Program-made: the position numbers and the translations under genes
Notes under the pieces: model-generated
The model's input: the letters and a program-made list of their open reading frames with translations, nothing else
Database searches by the model: none
What the model was told of the DNA's origin: nothing
Part shown: piece after piece, positions 52,537 to 60,466 of the stretch
How positions within the stretch are numbered: the stretch's first letter is position 1
How the letters are laid out: each line of letters opens with the position of its first letter
Assembly (NCBI RefSeq): GCF_017875645.1
Contig: NZ_JAGGMR010000001.1
Location: forward strand, 5,642,001-5,706,000
Source of the DNA: Nocardia goodfellowii
GTDB lineage: Bacteria; Actinomycetota; Actinomycetes; Mycobacteriales; Mycobacteriaceae
Direction of reading: 5' to 3'
DNA length: 64,000 bases

Positions 52537-53913
52537 TCACGGCAGCAGTAGACCCCAGTAAACCGCCCACAGCACGAAACCGGTTCCGCTGACGGCCATT
52601 ACGAACCAACGGGTCCGCGCGCCTCTGGTCGCTCCGGTCAGTGTGCGGCGTCCCCGCACGAGAACCAGGCCCAGCGCTAGCACCGCGCACACGGCGACCA
52701 GCTGCAACGCCAGCCACGGCAGGGTCCGTCCGAACAGCAGGGGGCCGAAGGAGGTGGCGCGGGTGGTGAGGATGTAGCCGAGCTGGACGACGGTGCCGAT
52801 GATCCCGATCGTGGCCGCCGAGACCATGATGCGGGCGGGACGCGGGTCCGGGAGACGCCAGGCGCGCACTGCGCCGGTCAGCGCGTAACCGAGGAACGCG
52901 AGGACGATTCCGCCCAGCAGCACCAGGTTGACCGCGGCCGACTCCCACCAGGCCAGCGGCGCGAGATCGCGCACCGAGTGCCCCTGCGCCGCAGGCGGAT
53001 CCGCCCGTGGCGGCGTAGCCGAACCGGGCAGCCCGTGCACCCACTGCCCCATGAGTTCGCCGTAGCCGGGCGCCAGGCCGGGCAGTTTGTCGAAGCCGTC
53101 GGTGGTCGGCTGGCCGCCGTGCTGGGCACCGGGCAGAGTGACCAGCGTGTAGTTGGTTTTACCGGCTCGGTCGAACGCGGATCGGAAACCGCGCAGGCTG
53201 TCACCCGGCGGGGTCAGCCGATCGTGCTCGCCCCAGATGGCGAGCACCGGCAGTCGGAGTCGTTCCAGTACCGGAATCGGATCGTAGTCGGCCTGCGCGA
53301 ACTGTCCGGCTCCGACCAGATGACGAATCCCGTTGCGCGCCAGCGCATCGACCATCGATCCACGCACTCCCCCGGCCCCGAATCTGGTCTCGTTCGCCCA
53401 TGCCTGCTGTGTGGCCGGCGCGACCGAGTTCGCGCCGATGGTGATCAGGAAGGCGGCGTCGCTGGACCGCGAAGCGGCAAGCGGCGCAACCCATCCGCCC
53501 TCGGACAACCCCCACAGGCCCACCCGGGCGGGATCGACTTCCGGGCGGCTTCGCAGTGCGGCGAGACCTGCCAGCGCGTCATCTGCCAGCAGCGAATAGT
53601 CGCGATGCGCCGGCGTATATCCCTCGGTGCGCTTCTCGTAGCGCAGCGCGACGACGCCCGCGCGCGCGAACGCTTCGGCGGTCTGCACATAATGCGCGGA
53701 CCGGCCGTCACCCGATCCATGCACGAGGACGACACCGGGTCGGCCGGTGGAGCCGGCCGGCGCGTGCACCGTGCCGGTCGTGGTGCTCCCGTCACCACGG
53801 GCGAAGGTGATCTCCACCGTCGTGTGATCCTGCGCGTAGGCCGAGGGCATTCCGCAGCAGACAGCAGCGAATAGGGTGACGAGCACGGCGATATGTCGAA
53901 CGATCGAAAGCAT
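52537..53913 (-). CDS. Secreted alpha/beta hydrolase with four C-terminal membrane helices
   Basis: 458 aa. A signal peptide (IAVLVTLFAAVCCGMPSAYA) is cleaved near residue 27. The alpha/beta-hydrolase domain of the dienelactone-hydrolase/peptidase type follows: HGSGDG at 65-70, nucleophile Ser137 in GLSEGGW, Asp in GEHDRLTPP and His in GAQHGG. The last 120 residues hold four membrane segments (from LVLLGGIVLAFLGYAL onward). The enzyme domain is therefore displayed outside and anchored. The ArsR-type regulator ends 9 bp upstream; both probably form one operon. Confidence 0.88.
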   Translation of the reverse strand: MLSIVRHIAVLVTLFAAVCCGMPSAYAQDHTTVEITFARGDGSTTTGTVHAPAGSTGRPGVVLVHGSGDGRSAHYVQTAEAFARAGVVALRYEKRTEGYTPAHRDYSLLADDALAGLAALRSRPEVDPARVGLWGLSEGGWVAPLAASRSSDAAFLITIGANSVAPATQQAWANETRFGAGGVRGSMVDALARNGIRHLVGAGQFAQADYDPIPVLERLRLPVLAIWGEHDRLTPPGDSLRGFRSAFDRAGKTNYTLVTLPGAQHGGQPTTDGFDKLPGLAPGYGELMGQWVHGLPGSATPPRADPPAAQGHSVRDLAPLAWWESAAVNLVLLGGIVLAFLGYALTGAVRAWRLPDPRPARIMVSAATIGIIGTVVQLGYILTTRATSFGPLLFGRTLPWLALQLVAVCAVLALGLVLVRGRRTLTGATRGARTRWFVMAVSGTGFVLWAVYWGLLLP

Positions 53914-53921
53914 TTGGGGTC

Positions 53922-54506
53922 CTACTCGGCCGAAGTGGCGCCGGGCGCCGGGAAAGCCAGAAAACGGGTCAGCACGCGGCGGGCGCCGGGCCGGTTCCGC
54001 TGATGGGTGGCCTGGAAGCGCTTGAGCAACAGCAAGTAATCCTCGAAGAACTCCTCGATTTCGGCGGGCGTCGCGTAGACCGCGCCCCGTGAGAAGGGCA
54101 TGATGTCGGCCCACTCGCCGAGTTCGGCGCGTTCGGCCTCGAACTGCTGGAACATCGCGATGTCCTCGGCGAGGTGCTGCGCGAACAACCCTTCCAGCAG
54201 TTGGCGCAACTCTGGCGACTGGTCGCCGTGCATGCGGTACCGCAGATCCTTCGGTGGCGAACGCCACCACCGCTCCTTCCCCTTCGCCAACTCCGGGGCC
54301 TCCTCGATGAACCCGTGTTCGGCCAGCTGGCGCAGGTGGTAACTGGTCGCCCCGGTGTTCTCCCCCAGCAAGGCACCGAGTGCGGTGGAGGTCGCGGGCC
54401 CGTTCTCGGCCAGCGCGCGCAGGATGCGTTGCCGCAGGGGATGCGCCAATGCGCGCAGTGCGGCCGCGTCGGTGATCTCTCTGGGCGGCGGCATCTCGTC
54501 AGGCAT
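53922..54506 (-). CDS. ArsR-type winged-helix regulator
   Basis: 194 aa. The helix-turn-helix (ALAHPLRQRILRALAENGPATSTALGALLGENTGATSYHLRQLAEHGFIEE) occupies residues 18-70 and is the standard ArsR/HTH_20 fold. The C-terminal helices form a separate domain (EELGEWADIMPFSRGAVYATPAEIEEFFEDYLLLLKRFQA pattern) seen in regulators of membrane or lipid enzymes. It is operonic with the hydrolase and preceded by an inverted repeat. Confidence 0.9.
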   Translation of the reverse strand: MPDEMPPPREITDAAALRALAHPLRQRILRALAENGPATSTALGALLGENTGATSYHLRQLAEHGFIEEAPELAKGKERWWRSPPKDLRYRMHGDQSPELRQLLEGLFAQHLAEDIAMFQQFEAERAELGEWADIMPFSRGAVYATPAEIEEFFEDYLLLLKRFQATHQRNRPGARRVLTRFLAFPAPGATSAE

Positions 54507-54507
54507 A

Positions 54508-54557
54508 GTTGCAGAGTAGCCTTTGCAAACTCATCTATGCAAACATTTCTCTGCAAC
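54508..54557. promoter_or_regulatory. Operator region upstream of the ArsR-type gene
   Basis: GTTGCAGAG (54508-54516) and CTCTGCAAC (54549-54557) are perfect inverted arms; between them TTTGCAAA (54522-54529) is itself a palindrome and ATGCAAACA repeats it in part. The first arm begins 2 bp upstream of the start codon, so regulator binding would shut off the operon. Confidence 0.6.
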
Positions 54558-54592
54558 TCTCGCCGCCCCGCGGAAGCGGTTAACGTACGAAC

Positions 54593-54754
54593 ATGCAAGA
54601 CAGCGTGACAGTTCGAATGGCAGGGCCCGCCACGGAGATATGGCAGGGCCCGCCGCTGCGGCTGTACTGGCTGATCGCCGGTCGAGCACGCGACCGAACC
54701 AACCGGCAGGGCATGCGAGAAACGCTGGAACGGATCAAGGCCGTCGTCGAATAA
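54593..54754 (+). CDS. Small 53-aa protein of unknown function
   Basis: MQDSVTVRMAGPATEIW and then PPLRLYWLIAGRARD, ending RETLERIKAVVE. It has an amphipathic middle and a charged C-terminal helix, and codon use is GC-rich at the third position like its neighbours. A 15-bp direct repeat (ATGGCAGGGCCCGCC, 54617-54631 and 54644-54658) lies inside the frame. Divergent from the ArsR-type gene, so possibly under the same operator. No family recognised. Confidence 0.55.
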   Translation: MQDSVTVRMAGPATEIWQGPPLRLYWLIAGRARDRTNRQGMRETLERIKAVVE

Positions 54755-54888
54755 CGCTTTCCCTGAATCGCACTCGGTGATCCGTGGCCCTGGTTTATCA
54801 CCGGACGGTGTAAATAGATCGTGCTGGTTAATCGGTAGCATTCGTCGTGAAGGTCGTCACTGTGACTCGAGCGGAATGAGCATTGGCG

Positions 54889-55164
54889 ATGGTCGATATC
54901 ACCGCGTTCGACGTTTTGGCACAAATCAGCAAGTCCTCCCCGGAGGCACCGCCGGTGGCGGAGCAACTCCAGCAGATGTTGAGCTATTTGACTTGGCTCG
55001 TGTTGGGGTCCGGCATTGCCGCGATTGTCTTCGCGGCTGCGAGGTTCGCCTGGGAGAAATGGACCGGCAGCTGGCTGGAGTCACCGAAGATGGTGGCCGG
55101 CGCCATGATCGGCGGTCTGCTCGCGACCAGCGCGGGCACCATTATGAATACGCTGCTCACCTGA
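54889..55164 (+). CDS. Small membrane protein, two predicted helices
   Basis: 91 aa. A hydrophilic N-terminus (MVDITAFDVLAQISKSSPEAPPVAEQL) precedes two hydrophobic segments (LTWLVLGSGIAAIVFAAARFAW and VAGAMIGGLLATSAGTIMNTLL) separated by EKWTGSWLESPK. This arrangement resembles small pilin-like or holin-like proteins, but no motif decides it. ATG at 54889; a TTG at 54883 is an alternative. Followed 66 bp later by the STAS protein on the same strand. Confidence 0.65.
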   Translation: MVDITAFDVLAQISKSSPEAPPVAEQLQQMLSYLTWLVLGSGIAAIVFAAARFAWEKWTGSWLESPKMVAGAMIGGLLATSAGTIMNTLLT

Positions 55165-55230
55165 GCAGGTGCCGAGACGGATAGCCCGCTGTGCAAGACG
55201 AAGTGACCTCCACCTATCTAGGAGTTACCG

Positions 55231-55659
55231 ATGCTCTGTAGATCAGGAACGATCACCGTCGAGCTCGAAGAAGAGCACGATTCCGGGCGAATCCTCGTCG
55301 TAGCCGGAGAAGTCGACTCCCACACCATTCCTTCCCTGGCCGCCGCGCTGGAGTGCATCTTCGACGACCATCCCAGCCGTGTCCTGGTAGATCTGAGCGG
55401 CGTGTGGTTCATGGACGCCGCCGGTGTGAGCGTCCTCGCGAAAGCCAACGCCAGGGCTTGGCCGCATACGGTGTTCGCGGTCATCGCGACCGGTCCCGCG
55501 GCACGTCCACTGCAGCTGACCCGTCCGGACTGCGCGATAGCGGTCTACCCGCACCGCTCGATGGCACTCGCCTGCACCTCCGATGCCATCGAATTGCCCG
55601 AAACCCGGGAGACCGCAGCCGTTTCGGACCCCAGTCCCGCGATGGCGTCTTACGGCTGA
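55231..55659 (+). CDS. STAS-domain anti-sigma-factor-antagonist-like protein
   Basis: 142 aa. The STAS domain begins ITVELEEEHDSGRILVVAGEVDSHT and contains VLVDLSGVWFMDAAGVSVLAK. In SpoIIAA/RsbV proteins the corresponding segment is DSSG or DSTG and the first Ser is phosphorylated by an anti-sigma kinase; here it is D62-A63-A64-G65, so it cannot be phosphorylated there. It would act as a constitutively active antagonist or bind another partner. No anti-sigma kinase is adjacent. The C-terminal 40 residues are probably disordered. Confidence 0.88.
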   Translation: MLCRSGTITVELEEEHDSGRILVVAGEVDSHTIPSLAAALECIFDDHPSRVLVDLSGVWFMDAAGVSVLAKANARAWPHTVFAVIATGPAARPLQLTRPDCAIAVYPHRSMALACTSDAIELPETRETAAVSDPSPAMASYG

Positions 55660-55722
55660 CGAAGAGCCCGGCCCGGCGACCACTCGTCGCTCCGATTCCG
55701 CGGTCTGCGAAGATCTCTCGCC

Positions 55723-56925
55723 GTGGGGTCGTGGTGGCAGATACTTCTGAGCGGCGTCGGTGCGGTCCTGGCGGCGTTCATCGCCGGCGCCTACAGCGTG
55801 CGGAACGCCCGCAAACAACCCTTCGAAGTGCTACAGGCGCTGCTGAAGGTCACCGAGGACGGCGGCGGCGTGCTGACGCAGGCCGATCGTGCGGTCCTCG
55901 AAGACGCGGTTCATCGTGAGGTCGAGCGCATCGCTCAGTTGAACAACGCTCGGCGGCATGGCTTCTGGGCTTTCCAGCGGGAGCGGCTGCGCCTGGCGTT
56001 GCAGCTACCGTCGCGGAGCACGCGCCTGAGTTCGGTCGGACTGCCACTGCTGGCGGTCGCCGCGTGCACCTTCGTCGTCGCGCAGATCAATATGTACAAG
56101 TGGTGGGACAATGTCGCCGGGGGCGGTATCGGCGTACTCCTGGAATCGAATCGGGCCGCGCTCGCGCTGCTGGTCGCGAGTATCGGTGTGGCGCTGTGGT
56201 CGATAGCCCGGAGCGCGCTGCCGATCGTGCGCGTTGTACTGCGCTCGATTCACGTGCTGCCGGTCTACATGGTGACGACCGCGATCGCGATCATGATCTA
56301 TGTCCCGCCGATGGGATTCCTGGTGCCCTCTGTGCGGCTCGAGCTCGTCATTCTGGCGGCCATTCCCCTGGTGATCGCGGCGGCGATGTGGTCCTGGCTT
56401 CGTGTCGAACTACCACTGCTCAGAAGAAATCGGTCCCGGCGGCTGGCGCGGCGCCGACTGCGCGCCAGGCTGGCCCGCCGTCGCGCCCCCGTCACCACCG
56501 CCTCCGCGACCATGACGCTGCTGTCCCTCGGCCTGGTCGCCGCGTTCATGGGTATGGGAGTGTCGGCCGCGGTGGCCAAAGAGGATAAACCCGGCGCGGG
56601 CGGCTACCTGGAGTGGAGTGGATACCAGGCCGTCGTCGGTCCCGATTTCCAGAGGATCTGGGAGGACGAGTGGCTGAACGTCACCGCCGCGCCCGCTCCG
56701 ATGACTCTGGTCTACGAGGTCAGATACCGGAAGTTCACTCAGCCGCACTGGTGGGTGGACGTGATCGAACTCAGATTTCTGACCACCGCGGCGGAAATGC
56801 GAGCGGATGACCGGGGCCTGCGCATGGTGCAGAACGCCGAACGGTACGACCGCTATGTGACCGGCTTCATGATCTGCGCGGGTCCGCAGCCGGGCGCGAA
56901 ATGCTCACCATGGCAGCGACTTTAG
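55723..56925 (+). CDS. Polytopic membrane protein with extracytoplasmic C-terminal domain, unknown function
   Basis: 400 aa. An N-terminal membrane segment (WWQILLSGVGAVLAAFIAGAY) and a cytoplasmic helical region with QADRAVLEDAVHREVERI are followed by five further membrane segments. A very basic cytoplasmic loop (LLRRNRSRRLARRRLRARLARRR) and a soluble C-terminus of 105 residues complete it (ending FMICAGPQPGAKCSPWQRL with paired Cys). No family recognised. Same strand as STAS, 63 bp downstream, so the three genes 54889-56925 may form a membrane signalling unit. Confidence 0.7.
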   Translation: MGSWWQILLSGVGAVLAAFIAGAYSVRNARKQPFEVLQALLKVTEDGGGVLTQADRAVLEDAVHREVERIAQLNNARRHGFWAFQRERLRLALQLPSRSTRLSSVGLPLLAVAACTFVVAQINMYKWWDNVAGGGIGVLLESNRAALALLVASIGVALWSIARSALPIVRVVLRSIHVLPVYMVTTAIAIMIYVPPMGFLVPSVRLELVILAAIPLVIAAAMWSWLRVELPLLRRNRSRRLARRRLRARLARRRAPVTTASATMTLLSLGLVAAFMGMGVSAAVAKEDKPGAGGYLEWSGYQAVVGPDFQRIWEDEWLNVTAAPAPMTLVYEVRYRKFTQPHWWVDVIELRFLTTAAEMRADDRGLRMVQNAERYDRYVTGFMICAGPQPGAKCSPWQRL

Positions 56926-56983
56926 CCACGACCGCGCTCTGACTTCGACGAACGACAGGTCGCAGGTTGAGCCTCGGCGTAGC

Positions 56984-58174
56984 TCAGCCCGGCTTCCGCC
57001 ACGACGGGATCGTCAGGTAGGTCGCGCAGCGCAGCATCCACTCCACCGGCCCATACTGATGACCCCGCAACCACCACCCGCTCAACCCCACCTGCGCGGC
57101 GAAGGTCAGCAGCGCCAGTGCCAGCATCGTTGTGGGCGGCACCTGGTCGGCGAGGCCGAGCCCGTAACCGGAGTAGAGGGCCATCAGCACGACCGATTGC
57201 GCGATGTAGTTCGTCGCCGCCATTCGCCCTGCCGGAGCCAGCCATTCGAGGTAGCGCCGGAGGAACGGCGCGTAGACCGCCACCTGCATGATGGCGGCGA
57301 CGTAGGCCAACGTCATCAGCGGGTTGACGAGAGCCTGGAGTTCCGACCAGGTCTCGGGCTGGTCTATCCACCGCATGGTGTCGGCGAAAGTGACCAGCGA
57401 AACCGGCAGGCCCACAAGCAGACCGACCCGCACGGTTCGAGGCGCCCACCGGTACAGGATGTCGGGACGGTGCAGGATTCCTCGCTTACCCGCGGCCATG
57501 CCGATCAGCAGCAAACCGAGGCTCGGCAGGGCCTGCCCGAACCAGTTCAGCAGCATGAACTTCGGCCCGACCGTCGTCTGGGCATCCAGGGTCTCGGCGA
57601 AGCCGCGGGTGAAATCCGCTCGCAGACTCGGAAAGTCGAGCACGTTCCAGACTGCGTAGAAGGCCGCATCCATACCGGGCATCAGTACCGATGTGATGTA
57701 GAGCACGGCGCCGGCGATCCAGGCGGTGCGCGGGCGCAGGTGACGGCAGGCGATCAGAACCAGGCCCAGGACCGCGTACAAAGTGAGAATGTCACCGAGC
57801 CACAACAGGGACACGTGCGCGAACCCGATCGCGCCCAAGGCCACACATCGTCGCAGCAACCGAGCTCGCTCGGAGACCCGCGCCTGCCGCGCCGCCGCCA
57901 TCTGCAGGGTGAACGAATATCCGAACAGGAACGCGAACAGTAGGTAGAACCGGCCGGAGAACAGAGCGTCGAGTATCGCGAGTACCCAGTGCCCGTTGTC
58001 GCGCGACGACTGCTCGAAGTCGCGGGCGTTGCCGAAGTCCCACAGTTGCGTCGCGACGAAGACATTGACCACCAGGATGCCGAACAGGGCGAATCCGCGC
58101 AGGATGTCGATCTCGGTGATGCGCGTCGGCGGGGCTGCCGCGACGGGCGGCGCGGAATCGGGTGAAACGGACAT
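56984..58174 (-). CDS. DUF418-family membrane protein
   Basis: 396 aa, about ten to eleven hydrophobic segments. The N-terminus RITEIDILRGFALFGILVVNV is the clear DUF418/DUF405 signature. The C-terminal DUF418 domain shows LEWLAPAGRMAATNYIAQSVV and QYGPVEWMLRCATYLTI. Such proteins are predicted acyltransferase-like or transport proteins. Start uncertain: ATG at 58174 or 58192. Confidence 0.9.
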   Translation of the reverse strand: MSVSPDSAPPVAAAPPTRITEIDILRGFALFGILVVNVFVATQLWDFGNARDFEQSSRDNGHWVLAILDALFSGRFYLLFAFLFGYSFTLQMAAARQARVSERARLLRRCVALGAIGFAHVSLLWLGDILTLYAVLGLVLIACRHLRPRTAWIAGAVLYITSVLMPGMDAAFYAVWNVLDFPSLRADFTRGFAETLDAQTTVGPKFMLLNWFGQALPSLGLLLIGMAAGKRGILHRPDILYRWAPRTVRVGLLVGLPVSLVTFADTMRWIDQPETWSELQALVNPLMTLAYVAAIMQVAVYAPFLRRYLEWLAPAGRMAATNYIAQSVVLMALYSGYGLGLADQVPPTTMLALALLTFAAQVGLSGWWLRGHQYGPVEWMLRCATYLTIPSWRKPG

Positions 58175-58223
58175 CCGGAGACCGTATGCCATGGCCTCGG
58201 CATCGGCTGATCCGGTAGCGGGT

Positions 58224-59135
58224 CTATCGCACGCCCGGCGCCAATTCCTCATACAGACCTTGCAGGGCGGTGTGGTCGTCGTCGGTGCCGGTGTGCGGGC
58301 CGGCGAACCATCGGGCGTACTCGGCGATTTCGGCCAGGCGCCAGTCCAAGGCGAAGAGTTCGACCATTGCGGGGTCCGGATGCGGCAGGGCGGCAGCCGG
58401 GAGGTCGGCGTAGTCGCGTGGCGCCAGCGCCAGTGACTCCCAGTCGACCAGGCGCAGGCCGTCGGCGGTCACGACCTGGTTGTCGTTGTGTGGCTCACCA
58501 TGGGTGGGTACCCATGAATCTCGTTCGGCCAGGGCGGTTTCCGACAGCTCCAGGTAGCGGTGCGTCCAGTCCGCGATGTGATCGTGGTGCGCGGCCAGAG
58601 CGTTGCGGGCCGATTCGGCCAGTGGACCACTCGTCCATGGTTCGGCGGTGCGAGCGCGCAAGAGATCGGGAAAGTCGGCACCTACTTGCGGGGTCCATGA
58701 CCGCAGACCGGCGGGCGGAGCCGAGGCGTGCAGAGCAGCCAGCGCGCTGACGACCTGCCGCACATGGCTGGGCTCGCCGGCCTCGGCGCTGCTGGGGCTG
58801 CGGCCGCGCAGCCACGGCGTCGCGCTGAGCACACCCGCGCCGACATCGACGGTGAAGCGTCCGGACCGTGCGAGCAATGGCGGGCACACCACCTGCAGAC
58901 CGGCGTCCGACAAGGAGGCCGCCCCGGCATAGGCAGCCTCCAAAGACGCCGCGGTGTGTCGCGGCTCGAGCTGATCCAGCGTCACGAACAACACGGCTTC
59001 CCGGCCGGTCGCACGCCAATGATGCGCGCCGAATCCCCATGGCAGATAACTGATCTCGGCGATGTCGGGCAGCCACTGCGCCGCGACCACCTCCGCGATC
59101 GCCGCCGCACCGATAGCGGAAGGAGGGGTGAACAT
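58224..59135 (-). CDS. Aminoglycoside-phosphotransferase-like kinase
   Basis: 303 aa. Kinase fold with LPWGFGAHHWRATG near the N-terminus, the catalytic loop VPTHGEPHNDN (HGExxxxN instead of HGDxxxxN, so the usual catalytic Asp is a Glu) and the metal-binding LVDWESL. The family phosphorylates small hydroxyl compounds; the substrate could be a drug or a metabolite. The Glu change may lower activity. Confidence 0.85.
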   Translation of the reverse strand: MFTPPSAIGAAAIAEVVAAQWLPDIAEISYLPWGFGAHHWRATGREAVLFVTLDQLEPRHTAASLEAAYAGAASLSDAGLQVVCPPLLARSGRFTVDVGAGVLSATPWLRGRSPSSAEAGEPSHVRQVVSALAALHASAPPAGLRSWTPQVGADFPDLLRARTAEPWTSGPLAESARNALAAHHDHIADWTHRYLELSETALAERDSWVPTHGEPHNDNQVVTADGLRLVDWESLALAPRDYADLPAAALPHPDPAMVELFALDWRLAEIAEYARWFAGPHTGTDDDHTALQGLYEELAPGVR

Positions 59136-59248
59136 GAACTCCGCTCTCTACTCTCCAACGACTGCGGCACGCCCAACCGGCTTGTGGCCGACAAGTCAGC
59201 GGTGCCGAGCACAGAATGCGATCACGATGCAGTACACCCGCGCACCGA

Positions 59249-59863
59249 TCAAGTGGATTGATCTCCGGGCTGATCCCGCAGCACGCGGTAGCGAAGGTGC
59301 GTCACATCGCGGGCTTCCAGCCGCCGGATCAACTCGAGCTCGATGTGGTCGGGCCCCAGACTGTCGAACAACCGGCGTCCCTCGCCCAGTAGAACCGGCA
59401 CGAGGTGGATCTCCATCTCATCCAGCAACCCGGCCCGCAGCAGCGCTTGCGCCGCACCCGCGCCGTGCACGAGCACGGGACGGCCGCCCGCGGCGGCACG
59501 GGCGCGCGCGACACAGTCTCCGACATCGGTGACGAACCGCGCGCTGCCCGGCGGGACATCGTCGTCGTCGATGTGATGGGTGAGGACGAGGATCGGCACG
59601 CCGTCGTGGTGGTCGCCCTGCCAGCGCCCGGCCAACTCGAAGGTGCGCCGACCGGAGATCACCGCCCCGGTGGCCGAGGCTTCGCTGAACACCTGCCCGC
59701 TCGGGCCGTCCGACATCCGATCGTCGAGCCAGTTGAACAGCCGCCCGCCGTCGCGACCGAGTTCCTGCCCTGGACGGTCATCCGGGCCGGCGATGAAACC
59801 GTCCAGCGACATCGACATGTAGAGCCGGATCGGCGATTCGCCCTGCGAGATATCTGCGTTCAT
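59249..59863 (-). CDS. RibD C-terminal/DHFR-like reductase
   Basis: 204 aa. IRLYMSMSLDGFIAGPDD at the start and GAVISGRRTFELAGRW are the hallmarks of dihydrofolate reductase-like proteins of the RibD_C family, NADPH-binding reductases widespread in Actinobacteria with mostly unknown substrates. VLVHGAGAAQALLRAGLLDEMEIHLVPVLLGEGRRLFD completes the fold. Confidence 0.92.
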   Translation of the reverse strand: MNADISQGESPIRLYMSMSLDGFIAGPDDRPGQELGRDGGRLFNWLDDRMSDGPSGQVFSEASATGAVISGRRTFELAGRWQGDHHDGVPILVLTHHIDDDDVPPGSARFVTDVGDCVARARAAAGGRPVLVHGAGAAQALLRAGLLDEMEIHLVPVLLGEGRRLFDSLGPDHIELELIRRLEARDVTHLRYRVLRDQPGDQST

Positions 59864-59960
59864 GTCCGTTGAGACGAGCCCGGATCACCGAACTCATCGG
59901 TGACGCTTGCCGCTTCGACCCCGGCTTATTTCGCGGCGGTATATGTCCAGTGGCATTCGA

Positions 59961-60329
59961 TCAGGCACGGTCGTGCAGGGTGATCTGGTAGCCGTCGGGG
60001 TCGGCGAAGGTGAATGTCCGGCCGAAGGGGCCGTCGATCGGCGCGGAGACGATGGTGTGACCGTCGGCGGCGAGCGCATCGTGAATGGCCTGAACGTCGT
60101 TGGCGTGCAACCAGATCGCGGCTCCGATGCCGGGGTGCGCGACGGTGCTGAGATCGGTGCCGGGAATGATCTCGCGGAGCGCGAAGGCGATCGGCTCGGT
60201 CGCGAAGACGACGGCGTGTGGCGGTCCGGCCGGCGAGCGGACGAGGCCGAGGTACCGCTCGTAGAACGCCTGCGAAGCCGCGAGATCGCGCGCTTGGAGC
60301 GAGAGGAAATCGGGACCGGTGGCGGGCAT
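59961..60329 (-). CDS. VOC-family (glyoxalase/bleomycin-resistance fold) protein
   Basis: 122 aa. PDFLSLQARDLAASQAFYERYLGLVR is the first betaalphabetabetabeta unit; AIWLHANDVQAIHDALAADGH and GRTFTFADPDGYQITLHD form the second. The fold binds metals or sequesters toxic compounds. ATG at 60329 with AAGGAG upstream. Two operator-like palindromes lie just upstream, shared with the divergent isomerase-like gene. Confidence 0.9.
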   Translation of the reverse strand: MPATGPDFLSLQARDLAASQAFYERYLGLVRSPAGPPHAVVFATEPIAFALREIIPGTDLSTVAHPGIGAAIWLHANDVQAIHDALAADGHTIVSAPIDGPFGRTFTFADPDGYQITLHDRA

Positions 60330-60346
60330 GGTGCTCCTTCTGTACG

Positions 60347-60390
60347 TGTCAGTATCCTGACATAAATCACCATATGTCAGCATGTTGACA
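60347..60390. promoter_or_regulatory. Pair of TGTCAG-type palindromes
   Basis: TGTCAG-TATC-CTGACA (60347-60362) and TGTCA-GCATGT-TGACA (60375-60390), spaced 28 bp, sit between the VOC gene (18 bp upstream of its start) and the divergent gene at 60467. No regulator gene is adjacent. Confidence 0.65.
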
Positions 60391-60466
60391 TCGGTCAAGG
60401 CGTGCCGGACTCCGGTTGTCGAAAATCGGTGGCTCGTCAGGCCCGCGTGCGGTTGACTGCGCACTC

